Made by a program: the position numbers and the translations under genes
From: an uncultured Solobacterium sp.
Lineage (GTDB): Bacteria > Bacillota_I > Bacilli_A > Erysipelotrichales > Erysipelotrichaceae
Direction of reading: 5' to 3'
Assembly: GCA_900554555.1 (NCBI GenBank)
Contig: USIC01000021.1
Location: 1 to 8,829, forward strand
Length of the DNA stretch: 8,829 bases
Notes under the pieces: model-generated
The model's input: only the letters and a program-made list of their open reading frames with translations
Database searches by the model: none
What the model was told of the DNA's origin: nothing
In this document: piece by piece, positions 1 to 6,225 of the stretch
Numbering within the stretch: position 1 is the first letter of the stretch
Layout: every line of letters begins with the position of its first letter

Positions 1-552
1 TTTAACACACTGTTTGATGATGTTATGCTGAATATTATTATAGGCGGTGCAGTATATGGACTAGGTCTTGTGGCTGCGCTTGTCGGAAATGCAAGTACGG
101 GTGGTACGGACTTTATCGCATTATATGTATCCAATAAAACAGGCAAAAGTATTTGGAATTATGTATTTATCTATAACTGCATCTTGTTATGTATCTTTGG
201 ATTTGTTTCTGGTTGGGAGCGTGCTGGATATTCAATCATCATGCAGTTTGTTTCTACAAAGGTAGTTGAAGGATTGTACCGAAGATATGATAGAAGTACC
301 ATGCAGATAACAAGTACGATGCCAGAAGAGATAACAGCTGCATATACAAAAAAATATAGACATGGGATTTCGGTTTGGGAAAGTTATGGTGGTTATTCTC
401 ACAAGAAGAATTACATGTTAAATACGGTTGTATCAACGCTAGAGGTAAAAGAAATAGCACATTTGATTTTAAATGTAGATCCACATGCAATTATTAATGT
501 ATATAGAACGGATGATTTCTATGGTGGGTTTTATCGGAAACCGATTGATTAG
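1..552 (+). CDS. YitT family membrane protein, C-terminal part (5' end outside window)
   Basis: This is an integral membrane protein of the YitT family (a DUF161-type membrane region plus a cytoplasmic DUF2179 domain), whose transport substrate is not established. The frame is open from base 1, so the gene begins upstream of the window. An in-frame ATG at 25 falls inside a membrane segment and is not the start. Of the 183 codons present, the first ~30 form a glycine-rich hydrophobic helix, followed by the family motif NASTGGTDFIA (about residues 33-43). A second helix lies near residues 52-70. The remainder, from about residue 100, is a soluble DUF2179-like domain. The stop codon overlaps the ribosome binding site of the next gene, 12 bases before its ATG, so the two are probably cotranscribed. 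The family assignment is firm; the link to glycoasparagine use is only positional. Confidence 0.88.
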   Translation, partial: FNTLFDDVMLNIIIGGAVYGLGLVAALVGNASTGGTDFIALYVSNKTGKSIWNYVFIYNCILLCIFGFVSGWERAGYSIIMQFVSTKVVEGLYRRYDRSTMQITSTMPEEITAAYTKKYRHGISVWESYGGYSHKKNYMLNTVVSTLEVKEIAHLILNVDPHAIINVYRTDDFYGGFYRKPID

Positions 553-564
553 GGGGATAGCGAT

Positions 565-1518
565 ATGTGGGCAATCATTGCGACATGGAGAATGGCATTA
601 GAAGGTGTTGAAGAGGCTGGACAACTATTAAAAGAAGGAAAGAGTAGCGGTGAAGCGATTGAACATGCAATACGCCGTGTAGAAGATTTTCCGTATTTTA
701 AATCCGTTGGATATGGTGGACTACCAAATGAGGAAATGATTGTCGAGTTAGATGCTGGATATATGGATGGAAATACAATGGCTGTAGGTGCTGTTGCGGG
801 TATTAAGGATTTTGCTAATCCTATTTCTATCGCAAAAGAGCTATCTAAAGATACGGTTAACTGTGTACTTGTTGCTGAAGGTGCAGAAAAGTATGCTAGT
901 AAGAAGGGCTTTGAGAGAAAGAACTTGTTAACGGATCGTGCAAAGCAGTTATACCGTAAACGTATCAAAGAAATTAAAGCACGAGAATTAAAACCATATG
1001 CCGGACACGATACGGTTGGTGAAGTGGTTTTAGATCATACCGGAAGAATCGTTGCAGGTACTTCTACGAGTGGTTTATTTATGAAAAGAGCTGGACGTAT
1101 CGGTGATTCTCCTATTGTTGGTGGTGGCTTTTATGCGGATTCTGAAGTGGGTGGAGCGACGGCGACTGGCCTTGGTGAAGATCTTATGAAGGGATGTATA
1201 TCCTATGAAATTGTTCGTAAGATGAAAGATGGATGTACGCCGCAAGAAGCCTGCCAGAGAACAGTCAATGAACTTGATGCAAAATTAAAGAAGAGTCGTG
1301 GTTTAGCTGGAGATTTAAGTGTTGTGGCAATGGATAAATATGGTAATTACGGTTGTGCAACCAATATCCAGAATTTCTCTTTTGTGTTATATCGCGAAGG
1401 AGAAGAACCTACAGTATTTCGTGCACAAAATGTCGATGGTAATACGGTTATCACAAAGGCAACGAAAGAATGGATTGATGAATATATTCGGGAAAGGATG
1501 GCACCGATTCAAGAATGA
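565..1518 (+). CDS. N4-(beta-N-acetylglucosaminyl)-L-asparaginase (glycosylasparaginase), intracellular
   Basis: This Ntn-hydrolase cleaves the amide bond between GlcNAc and asparagine, giving aspartate and an aminosugar, the last step in breaking down N-linked glycoprotein stubs. The 317-residue chain has the whole family core. Substrate-site Trp8 lies in IIATW. The autoprocessing site is HDT, with cleavage expected between Asp149 and the nucleophile Thr150. Thr168, Arg178 and Asp181 (in GRIGDSP) and Thr201-Gly202 (in TATG) follow. Their spacing from the nucleophile equals that of the Flavobacterium enzyme (Thr152, Thr170, Arg180, Asp183, Thr203-Gly204), so both self-cleavage and catalysis should work. 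There is no signal peptide, unlike the secreted Flavobacterium and lysosomal enzymes, so it should act in the cytosol. The ATG at 565 follows AGGGGG with 8 bases of spacing. A related isoaspartyl peptidase or plant-type asparaginase is less likely given the HDT and GRIGDSP motifs. Confidence 0.92.
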   Translation: MWAIIATWRMALEGVEEAGQLLKEGKSSGEAIEHAIRRVEDFPYFKSVGYGGLPNEEMIVELDAGYMDGNTMAVGAVAGIKDFANPISIAKELSKDTVNCVLVAEGAEKYASKKGFERKNLLTDRAKQLYRKRIKEIKARELKPYAGHDTVGEVVLDHTGRIVAGTSTSGLFMKRAGRIGDSPIVGGGFYADSEVGGATATGLGEDLMKGCISYEIVRKMKDGCTPQEACQRTVNELDAKLKKSRGLAGDLSVVAMDKYGNYGCATNIQNFSFVLYREGEEPTVFRAQNVDGNTVITKATKEWIDEYIRERMAPIQE

Positions 1519-2258
1519 AGACAGATATTTTTGAAGTCTGTGCTGGTAGCGTACAAGATTGTATTAATGCACAAATTGGTGGTGCTGACCGTATAGAATT
1601 AAATAGTGCTTTGTATTTAGGCGGACTTACACCAAGTTTAGCAATGTTGAAACTTGTTAAAGAAAAGATAAATTTAAAAGTAATATGTATGAATCGACCG
1701 CGTGCAGCTGGTTTCTGTTATAACGATATTGAGACGGAAATGATGTTTAAAGATGCTGAGATTTTCTTGGAAAACGGTGCAGATGGAATAGCATTTGGAT
1801 TTTTAAATGCTGATGCGACAATCAATATTACAAAGATACGGAAGATGGTCGAACTCATTCATCGTTATCATAAGGAAGCAGTATTCCATAGGGCTTTTGA
1901 TTGTGTTTCTGATCCATATGTGGCGGTTCAACAACTTATTGATTGTGGAGTTGATCGTATTCTTACGAGTGGTTTACAACCCACTGCGATAGAAGGTGCT
2001 GTGTTACTTAGAAAATTACAGTCTGAGTTTGGAAAGCAAATTGAATTACTTGCAGGCAGTGGTATCAACCAAGATAATATTCAGGAATTACGCGAAAAAA
2101 CAGGAATTCATCAGTTCCATAGTAGTTGTAAAGCTTGGGGAAAGGATCTTACTACAACAGTTGGTTCTATCAGCTATGCATATCATGATAAAGATGATTA
2201 TGAATTAGTAAGTGCCGAAATAGTTCAACGTTTAGCGCAGTCATTAAAAGAACAATAG
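1515..2258 (+). CDS. cutC: CutC family protein (TIM barrel)
   Basis: This 247-residue protein matches the CutC family along its length, a (beta/alpha)8 barrel. Visible landmarks are FEVCAGS (6-12), GGADRIEL (22-29), GGLTPS, the RPR segment, ENGADGIAFG, HRAFD (125-129), RILTSG ending at Gly153, and AGSGIN (180-185). The family name comes from E. coli copper-tolerance phenotypes. Those were later traced largely to the MicL small RNA encoded inside cutC, so the biochemical role is open. The gene starts inside the stop of the asparaginase gene (ATGA). Its nearest Shine-Dalgarno-like run (AAAGGA, 1493-1498) is 16 bases away, too far to work well, so translation probably depends on coupling. The late motif that is usually HGSA or similar reads HSSC here (202-205). 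Family membership is near certain; a copper role is not supported by the neighbours. Confidence 0.92.
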   Translation: MKTDIFEVCAGSVQDCINAQIGGADRIELNSALYLGGLTPSLAMLKLVKEKINLKVICMNRPRAAGFCYNDIETEMMFKDAEIFLENGADGIAFGFLNADATINITKIRKMVELIHRYHKEAVFHRAFDCVSDPYVAVQQLIDCGVDRILTSGLQPTAIEGAVLLRKLQSEFGKQIELLAGSGINQDNIQELREKTGIHQFHSSCKAWGKDLTTTVGSISYAYHDKDDYELVSAEIVQRLAQSLKEQ

Positions 2259-2264
2259 TATTTT

Positions 2265-2296
2265 AAACCTCATTCTAGCAAAAAGAATGAGGTTTT
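2265..2296 (+). terminator. Rho-independent terminator after cutC
   Basis: A perfect 12-bp stem (2265-2276 with 2284-2295) encloses a 7-base loop, seven bases after the cutC stop. The U tract is short (TTTT, mostly inside the stem, then ATAT), so termination may be incomplete. The stem is strong and well placed at the end of the operon. Confidence 0.85.
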
Positions 2297-2380
2297 ATAT
2301 GCATGCATGTTTAAAATGTACAGAAAAAAATCATAAAATATTTTTATTAAATTGTGTGTTATGCAACTTTACGTTAGGGA

Positions 2381-2409
2381 TTGAAATGAAAGTCGAGGTT
2401 TGCTATACT
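2381..2409 (+). promoter_or_regulatory. SigA-type promoter for the AEC permease
   Basis: TTGAAA at 2381-2386 and TATACT at 2404-2409 are separated by exactly 17 bases, with an extended -10 TG at 2401-2402. Transcription should begin near 2416, giving a leader of about 40 bases. The rest of the 2297-2456 gap is AT-rich and holds only a 10-bp palindrome at 2299-2308. No riboswitch-like structure was recognised. Confidence 0.8.
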
Positions 2410-2456
2410 AAGTCGCGTAAATATTGAAATATATATTTGAAAGAGGGGACTATTAC

Positions 2457-3527
2457 ATGAATTTCTTTGATATCTTTGTAAAGACATTATCAAATGAAAA
2501 GATCAATTCGGCTATTATTTCTAGCGTAGCTATTATCCTATTAGGTTATGTTATGCGTCGCAAGAAGGTATTCGATGATCGCACAGCGAAAGTATTAACT
2601 CAGGTTGTACTTTCAGTATCAATTGCAGCATTGGCATTTAAGTCATTTATGGCGCCAATCAAACCAGAAACATTTACACAAGGTTTAAATGTATTGATCT
2701 GGGGTATCGTAATTTACATCTTACTCATCTTCTTAACAATTCCGCTCTATGCGAAGTTTGAAGGTGATGAACAGGATGCTTTACGTGTACTAAGTATCTT
2801 CGGTTCTACAACATTCTTCGGAATTCCTATCGTAAGTGCAATCTATGGTGCAGAAGGTGCGTTATACGCTTCTATCTTCAACATTGGTTACAGAATCTTC
2901 TTATATTCTTATGGATATATCAAGATGAGTGGATTAAAGATGACATCTAAGAACATCAAGTCTATGTTCTTAAATCCAATCGTTATCGCTACATTCTTAG
3001 GTCTATTCTTGTGGTTAGCACAAGCATATTTACCACAGGTTACTGTAGCTGTTAAGGATGCGACATCAGGTGAAATGGTTAATAAGTCTGTTTCATTCAT
3101 GCGTTTAGACCTTACATCTCCACAGATCACTCAGATTTTAACTTACTTAGCTGGTTTGGCTTCTCCACTTGCTTGGTTAGCAATTGGTTCTACACTTGGT
3201 TCAGTAAACTTCAAGGATGCGATGACAGACAAGAAGGCATTGTACTATACATTTATTAAGTTATTGATTATCCCTGCATTCAACATCGTTGTATTGGCAA
3301 TCTTAACCGTAACTCATATCTTACCTGTAAACCTTGTTTCTTTAGGTACAACAGTTATTATGATGGCTACACCTCCAGCAACAGTTGCGGCTTCTTATGC
3401 AATTCGTTTTGACAAGGGTGCCCTCGTTGCGTCTAATACTTCATTGATTGCGACATTAGCAGCTGTTATTATGGCTCCTATTTGGATCGTTATCGTTGAA
3501 TTAATTGGACATTTAGGAATCTTTTAA
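2457..3527 (+). CDS. AEC family transporter (malate/lactate-type permease)
   Basis: This 356-residue polytopic membrane protein belongs to the auxin efflux carrier (AEC) family, which in Firmicutes includes the MleP-type malate permeases. It shows about ten hydrophobic segments (roughly 17-33, 46-63, 77-98, 112-130, 135-153, 172-192, 225-248, 264-287, 292-316, 323-350). Family landmarks include FFGIPIV (120-126), NPIVIATFLG (173-182), SPLAWLAIGSTLG (236-248) and MATPPATVAASYA (303-315). A hydrophilic stretch at about 194-223 lengthens the loop between the two halves compared with the usual ~310-residue members. The ATG at 2457 is chosen because AGAGGGG (2442-2448) sits 8 bases upstream; an in-frame TTG at 2424 has no such site. 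The next gene is a 2-hydroxyacid dehydrogenase, which suggests an organic-acid substrate such as malate, lactate or another 2-hydroxyacid. The exact substrate and direction cannot be read from sequence. Confidence 0.88.
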   Translation: MNFFDIFVKTLSNEKINSAIISSVAIILLGYVMRRKKVFDDRTAKVLTQVVLSVSIAALAFKSFMAPIKPETFTQGLNVLIWGIVIYILLIFLTIPLYAKFEGDEQDALRVLSIFGSTTFFGIPIVSAIYGAEGALYASIFNIGYRIFLYSYGYIKMSGLKMTSKNIKSMFLNPIVIATFLGLFLWLAQAYLPQVTVAVKDATSGEMVNKSVSFMRLDLTSPQITQILTYLAGLASPLAWLAIGSTLGSVNFKDAMTDKKALYYTFIKLLIIPAFNIVVLAILTVTHILPVNLVSLGTTVIMMATPPATVAASYAIRFDKGALVASNTSLIATLAAVIMAPIWIVIVELIGHLGIF

Positions 3528-3546
3528 TTAAGAATAGTATTATAAT

Positions 3547-3570
3547 AAGGCGGGATAAATATCCCGCTTT
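3547..3570 (+). terminator. Intercistronic hairpin, likely partial terminator
   Basis: A stem of about 10 bp (3547-3556 with 3561-3570, one G-U pair, GC-rich core GCGGGAT/ATCCCGC) with a 4-base loop lies between the permease and dehydrogenase genes. Only three U residues follow before CATAAAT, so it may attenuate readthrough or stabilise the upstream mRNA end. No convincing separate promoter for the dehydrogenase was found, which favours partial readthrough. Confidence 0.65.
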
Positions 3571-3599
3571 CATAAATAATAAACAGAAGGAGTAAAATT

Positions 3600-4616
3600 A
3601 TGTCATTTAAAGTAGTATGTTATGGTGTTCGTCCAAATGAAGTAGAGTTTTTCCACAAGTATAATAAGTATAACTATGACTTAAAGCTTGTTGAGGGTTT
3701 AACAACTCATGAGAATATCACTGAGTGTGAAGGTGCTGACGCAGTTTTATTACGTGGTAACTGTGTTGCGGATCGTCAGAACTTAGAGAAGTTAAAGGAA
3801 TATGGAATCAAGTATGTATTTACACGTACTGTAGGTTTTAACCATATTGATTTACAGGCTGCTGCAGATTTAGGTTTAATCGTTGCCCGTGTTCCTGGAT
3901 ATTCTCCAAACGCTATCGCTGAATTATCCTTAACATTAGGTATGATGTTATTACGTCATACAGCTGCTGCTACTAGCGCAACTGCTGCTGGTGACTTCGT
4001 TGTTTCACCAACATATTTCTCTAAGGAAATCCGTAACTGTACAGTAGGTATCATCGGTACAGGTAGAATTGGTTTCACAGAAGCTAAGATGTATAAGGGC
4101 TTAGGTGCTAAGGTTATTGGCTATGATGTGTATGAGAATGATGCATGCAGAGAAGTACTTGACTATGTAACTCTGGATGAATTACTTGTACAGTCTGATA
4201 TCGTTAGCTTGCACGTTCCTTACTTCCCTGGTCAAAATGATAAGATGGCTAACGCTGAATTCTTCAGCAAGATGAAGGATGGTTCAATCTTCTTAAATAC
4301 TGCTCGTGGTGAATTACAGGATAACGAAGCAATCTTAGCTGCTCTTAAGTCTGGTAAGTTAGATGGATATGGAACAGACGTATTCGCTAATGAAACAGCA
4401 TTCTTCTTCAAGAAGTTAGGTAGTGCTGCAGAGATTTCTGATCCAACAGTTCGTGAACTTGTTCAGATGTATCCAAAGGTATTAGTAACACCACATATTG
4501 GTTCTAATACAGATGAAGCTCTAGCAAATATGATTGAATACTCAATGGACAACTTCAATGAGATTCTAACAACAGGTACAACTAAGAATCTTGTAGCCCT
4601 TCCTGAAGCTAAATAA
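3600..4616 (+). CDS. NAD-dependent D-2-hydroxyacid dehydrogenase, (R)-2-hydroxyglutarate / D-lactate dehydrogenase-like
   Basis: This 338-residue cytosolic enzyme should interconvert a 2-oxoacid and its (R)-2-hydroxyacid with NAD(H). The Rossmann motif is GTGRIG (153-158), with Asp176 at the end of the second strand, which favours NAD over NADP. The catalytic trio of the family is present: Arg236 (TARGE), Glu265 (DVFANE) and His299 (TPHIG). These align closely with Arg235, Glu264 and His296 of lactobacillus D-lactate dehydrogenase. The N-terminal blocks CYGVR, LRGNC and YSPNAIAEL (101-109) recall HgdH, the (R)-2-hydroxyglutarate dehydrogenase of Acidaminococcus, more than classical D-LDH; this is from memory, not an alignment. 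No 2-hydroxyglutaryl-CoA pathway genes are nearby. AGAAGGAG lies 7 bases before the ATG. Phe, Asn and Lys codons are mostly TTC, AAC and AAG, as in highly expressed genes. Class is certain; substrate is not. Confidence 0.92.
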   Translation: MSFKVVCYGVRPNEVEFFHKYNKYNYDLKLVEGLTTHENITECEGADAVLLRGNCVADRQNLEKLKEYGIKYVFTRTVGFNHIDLQAAADLGLIVARVPGYSPNAIAELSLTLGMMLLRHTAAATSATAAGDFVVSPTYFSKEIRNCTVGIIGTGRIGFTEAKMYKGLGAKVIGYDVYENDACREVLDYVTLDELLVQSDIVSLHVPYFPGQNDKMANAEFFSKMKDGSIFLNTARGELQDNEAILAALKSGKLDGYGTDVFANETAFFFKKLGSAAEISDPTVRELVQMYPKVLVTPHIGSNTDEALANMIEYSMDNFNEILTTGTTKNLVALPEAK

Positions 4617-4627
4617 TTATCTTTCTT

Positions 4628-4656
4628 AAGATACTCGAGAGAGTATCTTTTGTTTT
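4628..4656 (+). terminator. Rho-independent terminator after the dehydrogenase
   Basis: A perfect 9-bp stem (4628-4636 with 4641-4649) with a GAGA tetraloop is followed by TTTGTTTT. It starts 12 bases after the dehydrogenase stop codon and cleanly separates this unit from the next promoter. Confidence 0.88.
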
Positions 4657-4665
4657 CCTGGGAAA

Positions 4666-4674
4666 TGATATAAT
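4666..4674 (+). promoter_or_regulatory. Extended -10 promoter for the HTH-GNAT-kinase operon
   Basis: TGATATAAT at 4666-4674 is a perfect extended -10 element (TGn plus TATAAT). No good -35 lies at 17 bases, since that region is the U tract of the preceding terminator (TTGTTT at 4650-4655 is too close). The predicted start, near 4681, leaves a leader of under 20 bases that begins almost at the ribosome binding site (CAGGAGA, 4684-4690). Confidence 0.65.
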
Positions 4675-4697
4675 TTGAATATACAGGAGATACAATT

Positions 4698-5165
4698 ATG
4701 AACACAAAAGAAGCTGCTCGCAAATGGGAATGTTCTGTTAAGACGGTAACGAAGTTATGTGCGGATGGAGTTATACCACTGGCAGAGAAAGATGAAAGAG
4801 GAAGATGGATTATTCCTAATGAATGTGAAAAACCACCAGTCTCTCGTTTTCGTCTTTGTTATCTGATGGATATGATTAACCAACTCAAAGAAGGTGTGGT
4901 ATATAAACATATCAAATGGGGTATTAGTGAGAAAGAATTAGTAGAGGGATATAAGTACCTCATTGAAAATGCGATGGTTTCTTCTTTTGATGTGTATCAA
5001 TTAGAGAAAGAACTTCCAAGTGCAACTGTTACTTCACGTGGTAAAGCACTGATGGAAAGAGAGAACAAAGAAGGTTCTAGCCAACGAAAGTTCAATATTA
5101 ACTTTAAAATTAATACAGGTGTATTTAGTTTTGAAACAGGATATGAAAATACAAAAGGGAAATAG
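4698..5165 (+). CDS. Helix-turn-helix DNA-binding protein of unknown role
   Basis: This 155-residue protein is not assigned to a named family. Residues 1-45 resemble the excisionase/MerR-like helix-turn-helix of the HTH_17 type: TKEAARKWECSVKTVTKLC, a turn around DGVIP, then a wing-like GRWIIP (35-40) and a linker with KPP. Residues about 52-120 look like a second winged-helix fold: a helical YLMDMINQLKEG, a KELVEGYKYL helix, then ATVTSRGKALME, which is typical of the last strand and helix of a winged helix. The tail (about 128-150) is rich in alternating Phe and polar residues and could form a beta hairpin. The ATG at 4698 has a good RBS 7 bases upstream. The GNAT gene starts two bases after the stop, so it is the first gene of a three-gene operon and could be its autoregulator. 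There is no integrase or phage gene nearby, so a role as an excisionase is unlikely. Confidence 0.75.
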   Translation: MNTKEAARKWECSVKTVTKLCADGVIPLAEKDERGRWIIPNECEKPPVSRFRLCYLMDMINQLKEGVVYKHIKWGISEKELVEGYKYLIENAMVSSFDVYQLEKELPSATVTSRGKALMERENKEGSSQRKFNINFKINTGVFSFETGYENTKGK

Positions 5166-5166
5166 T

Positions 5167-5685
5167 ATGGACAGTATTGAAACAGAGCGTTTAATTCTAC
5201 GTAAATTTGTATTTTCAGATAAAGATGATTTATTTGAAATAATGTCGGATGAACAGACAAGTTTAGATGATGGTGGTTATCATGCTTGCAAGGGACAGGA
5301 TAAAGAATATCTTGCATTAATGGAAATCCTTAGTGCACAAAGAAGATTTAGTATTATCTTGAAGGAAAACCAAAAGATGATAGGTATGATTAACCTTCAA
5401 GACGATGCAAGAGCAGTCGCTTCCTACGAGTTAGGGTTTGTAATGAATCCAAACTATCGAAGAAAAGGATTTACGTATGAAGCAGTACATGCAGTCATAG
5501 AATATTATTTTACAAATCATTTAGTACAGATGTTTAGCGTATCCTGTTTTCCATACAACAAAGCCTCACAACATTTAATTGAGAAGCTAGGCTTTGTGTA
5601 TGAAGGAAAGGAACATAAGGGATTGAATCATGCGGTGTATGGTCCAATTGATTTATTATGTTATTATAAGGATAAAGATGAGTAG
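5167..5685 (+). CDS. GNAT family N-acetyltransferase (RimJ/RimL-like)
   Basis: This predicted 172-residue acetyl-CoA-dependent N-acetyltransferase has the standard GNAT order. It opens with ETERLILRKF (residues 5-14), typical of the RimJ/RimL group. The central strand YELGFVM leads into the acetyl-CoA pyrophosphate-binding loop RRKGFTYEA (98-106), a variant of the R/QxxGxG/A motif with Thr103 in the last position. The C-terminal motif B region follows (FSVSCFPYNKASQHLIEKLGF, residues about 122-142), with the N-KAS-LIEKLGF pattern seen in these enzymes. The ATG at 5167 is preferred because AAAGGGA (5154-5160) lies 6 bases upstream and it gives the canonical N-terminus. A start at 5119 would overlap the upstream gene by 47 bases. 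The acceptor (ribosomal protein N-terminus, antibiotic, polyamine or metabolite) cannot be inferred. It is cotranscribed with its neighbours. Confidence 0.9.
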   Translation: MDSIETERLILRKFVFSDKDDLFEIMSDEQTSLDDGGYHACKGQDKEYLALMEILSAQRRFSIILKENQKMIGMINLQDDARAVASYELGFVMNPNYRRKGFTYEAVHAVIEYYFTNHLVQMFSVSCFPYNKASQHLIEKLGFVYEGKEHKGLNHAVYGPIDLLCYYKDKDE

Positions 5686-5690
5686 GTAAT

Positions 5691-6179
5691 ATGAAGAAAG
5701 TAATTATAATAGGATGTTGTGGTAGCGGTAAAAGTACATTTGCAAGACAGTTACATGCATGTACAGGGATTCCGCTTTTTCACTTGGATCAGTTAAATTG
5801 GAATGCGGATAAAACAACGGTAGAAAAGACGGTATTCTTGGGACGTGTTAGAGATGTGATTCAAAAAGATTCTTGGATCATTGATGGTAACTATGGCTCT
5901 TCCATTGAAATTCGCATGCAAGCATGTGATACTGTATTCTTCTTGGATTATCCGGTAGATATATGTATACAAGGAATCTATGACCGGGTTGGCAAGGTTC
6001 GTACTGACATGCCATGGGTAGAAGATGAAGTAGATGAGGATCTGATTGAATTTGTCGAAAATTATGAGAAGGAAGATAGACCGGAAGTTTTAAATCTCCT
6101 TTCAAAATATAAGGAAAAGGATATACATATCTTCCATACTCGTGAGGATGCGAAGACGTATTTAGAGTCATTGAAATAG
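5691..6179 (+). CDS. FlaR/adenylate-kinase-like P-loop NTPase
   Basis: This 162-residue P-loop protein resembles the small AAA_17/adenylate kinase-like group often annotated as the DNA topology modulation protein FlaR, a name with little biochemical support. The Walker A loop is GCCGSGKST (8-16), with Lys14 and Ser15 placed for nucleotide phosphate and Mg2+. The group's hallmarks LFHLDQLNW (about 29-37) and WIIDGNY (62-68) follow, then a VFFLDYP strand that probably carries the second acidic site. Length matches the family (about 160-180). The usual basic lid region is unusually acidic here: the stretch following MPWVEDEVDEDLIEF has many Asp and Glu residues. The start is 5 bases after the GNAT stop, with only a weak GAGTAGG-like site that overlaps that stop, so translation is probably coupled. 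A small-molecule kinase role is plausible, but the substrate is unknown. Confidence 0.85.
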   Translation: MKKVIIIGCCGSGKSTFARQLHACTGIPLFHLDQLNWNADKTTVEKTVFLGRVRDVIQKDSWIIDGNYGSSIEIRMQACDTVFFLDYPVDICIQGIYDRVGKVRTDMPWVEDEVDEDLIEFVENYEKEDRPEVLNLLSKYKEKDIHIFHTREDAKTYLESLK

Positions 6180-6188
6180 CTGTTATTT

Positions 6189-6212
6189 ATCACAACTTTG
6201 TTGTGGTTTTTT
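6189..6212 (+). terminator. Rho-independent terminator after the kinase gene
   Basis: A short stem (6191-6196 with 6200-6205, extendable by one G-U and one A-T pair) with a 3-base loop is followed by six T residues. The stem is weak in GC, but the U tract and its place 11 bases after the operon's last stop fit a terminator. Confidence 0.7.
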
Positions 6213-6225
6213 GATGGAATTTTCA

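Noticed and set aside
2424..2456. Upstream TTG start adding 11 residues to the AEC permease
   Set aside because: It has no ribosome binding site, while the ATG at 2457 has AGAGGGG at ideal spacing and gives a normal N-terminus.
3541..3546. TATAAT as a -10 box for the dehydrogenase
   Set aside because: No -35 exists at a workable spacing, there is no extended TG, and transcription would start inside the hairpin at 3547-3570.
4698..5165. Excisionase of an integrated element
   Set aside because: The N-terminal fold is excisionase-like, but there is no integrase, att-like repeat, tRNA or phage gene, and the protein has a second winged-helix-like region.
5119..5166. Upstream ATG start for the GNAT protein
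   Set aside because: It would overlap the HTH gene by 47 bases, lacks an RBS, and adds residues before the canonical ETERLILR opening.
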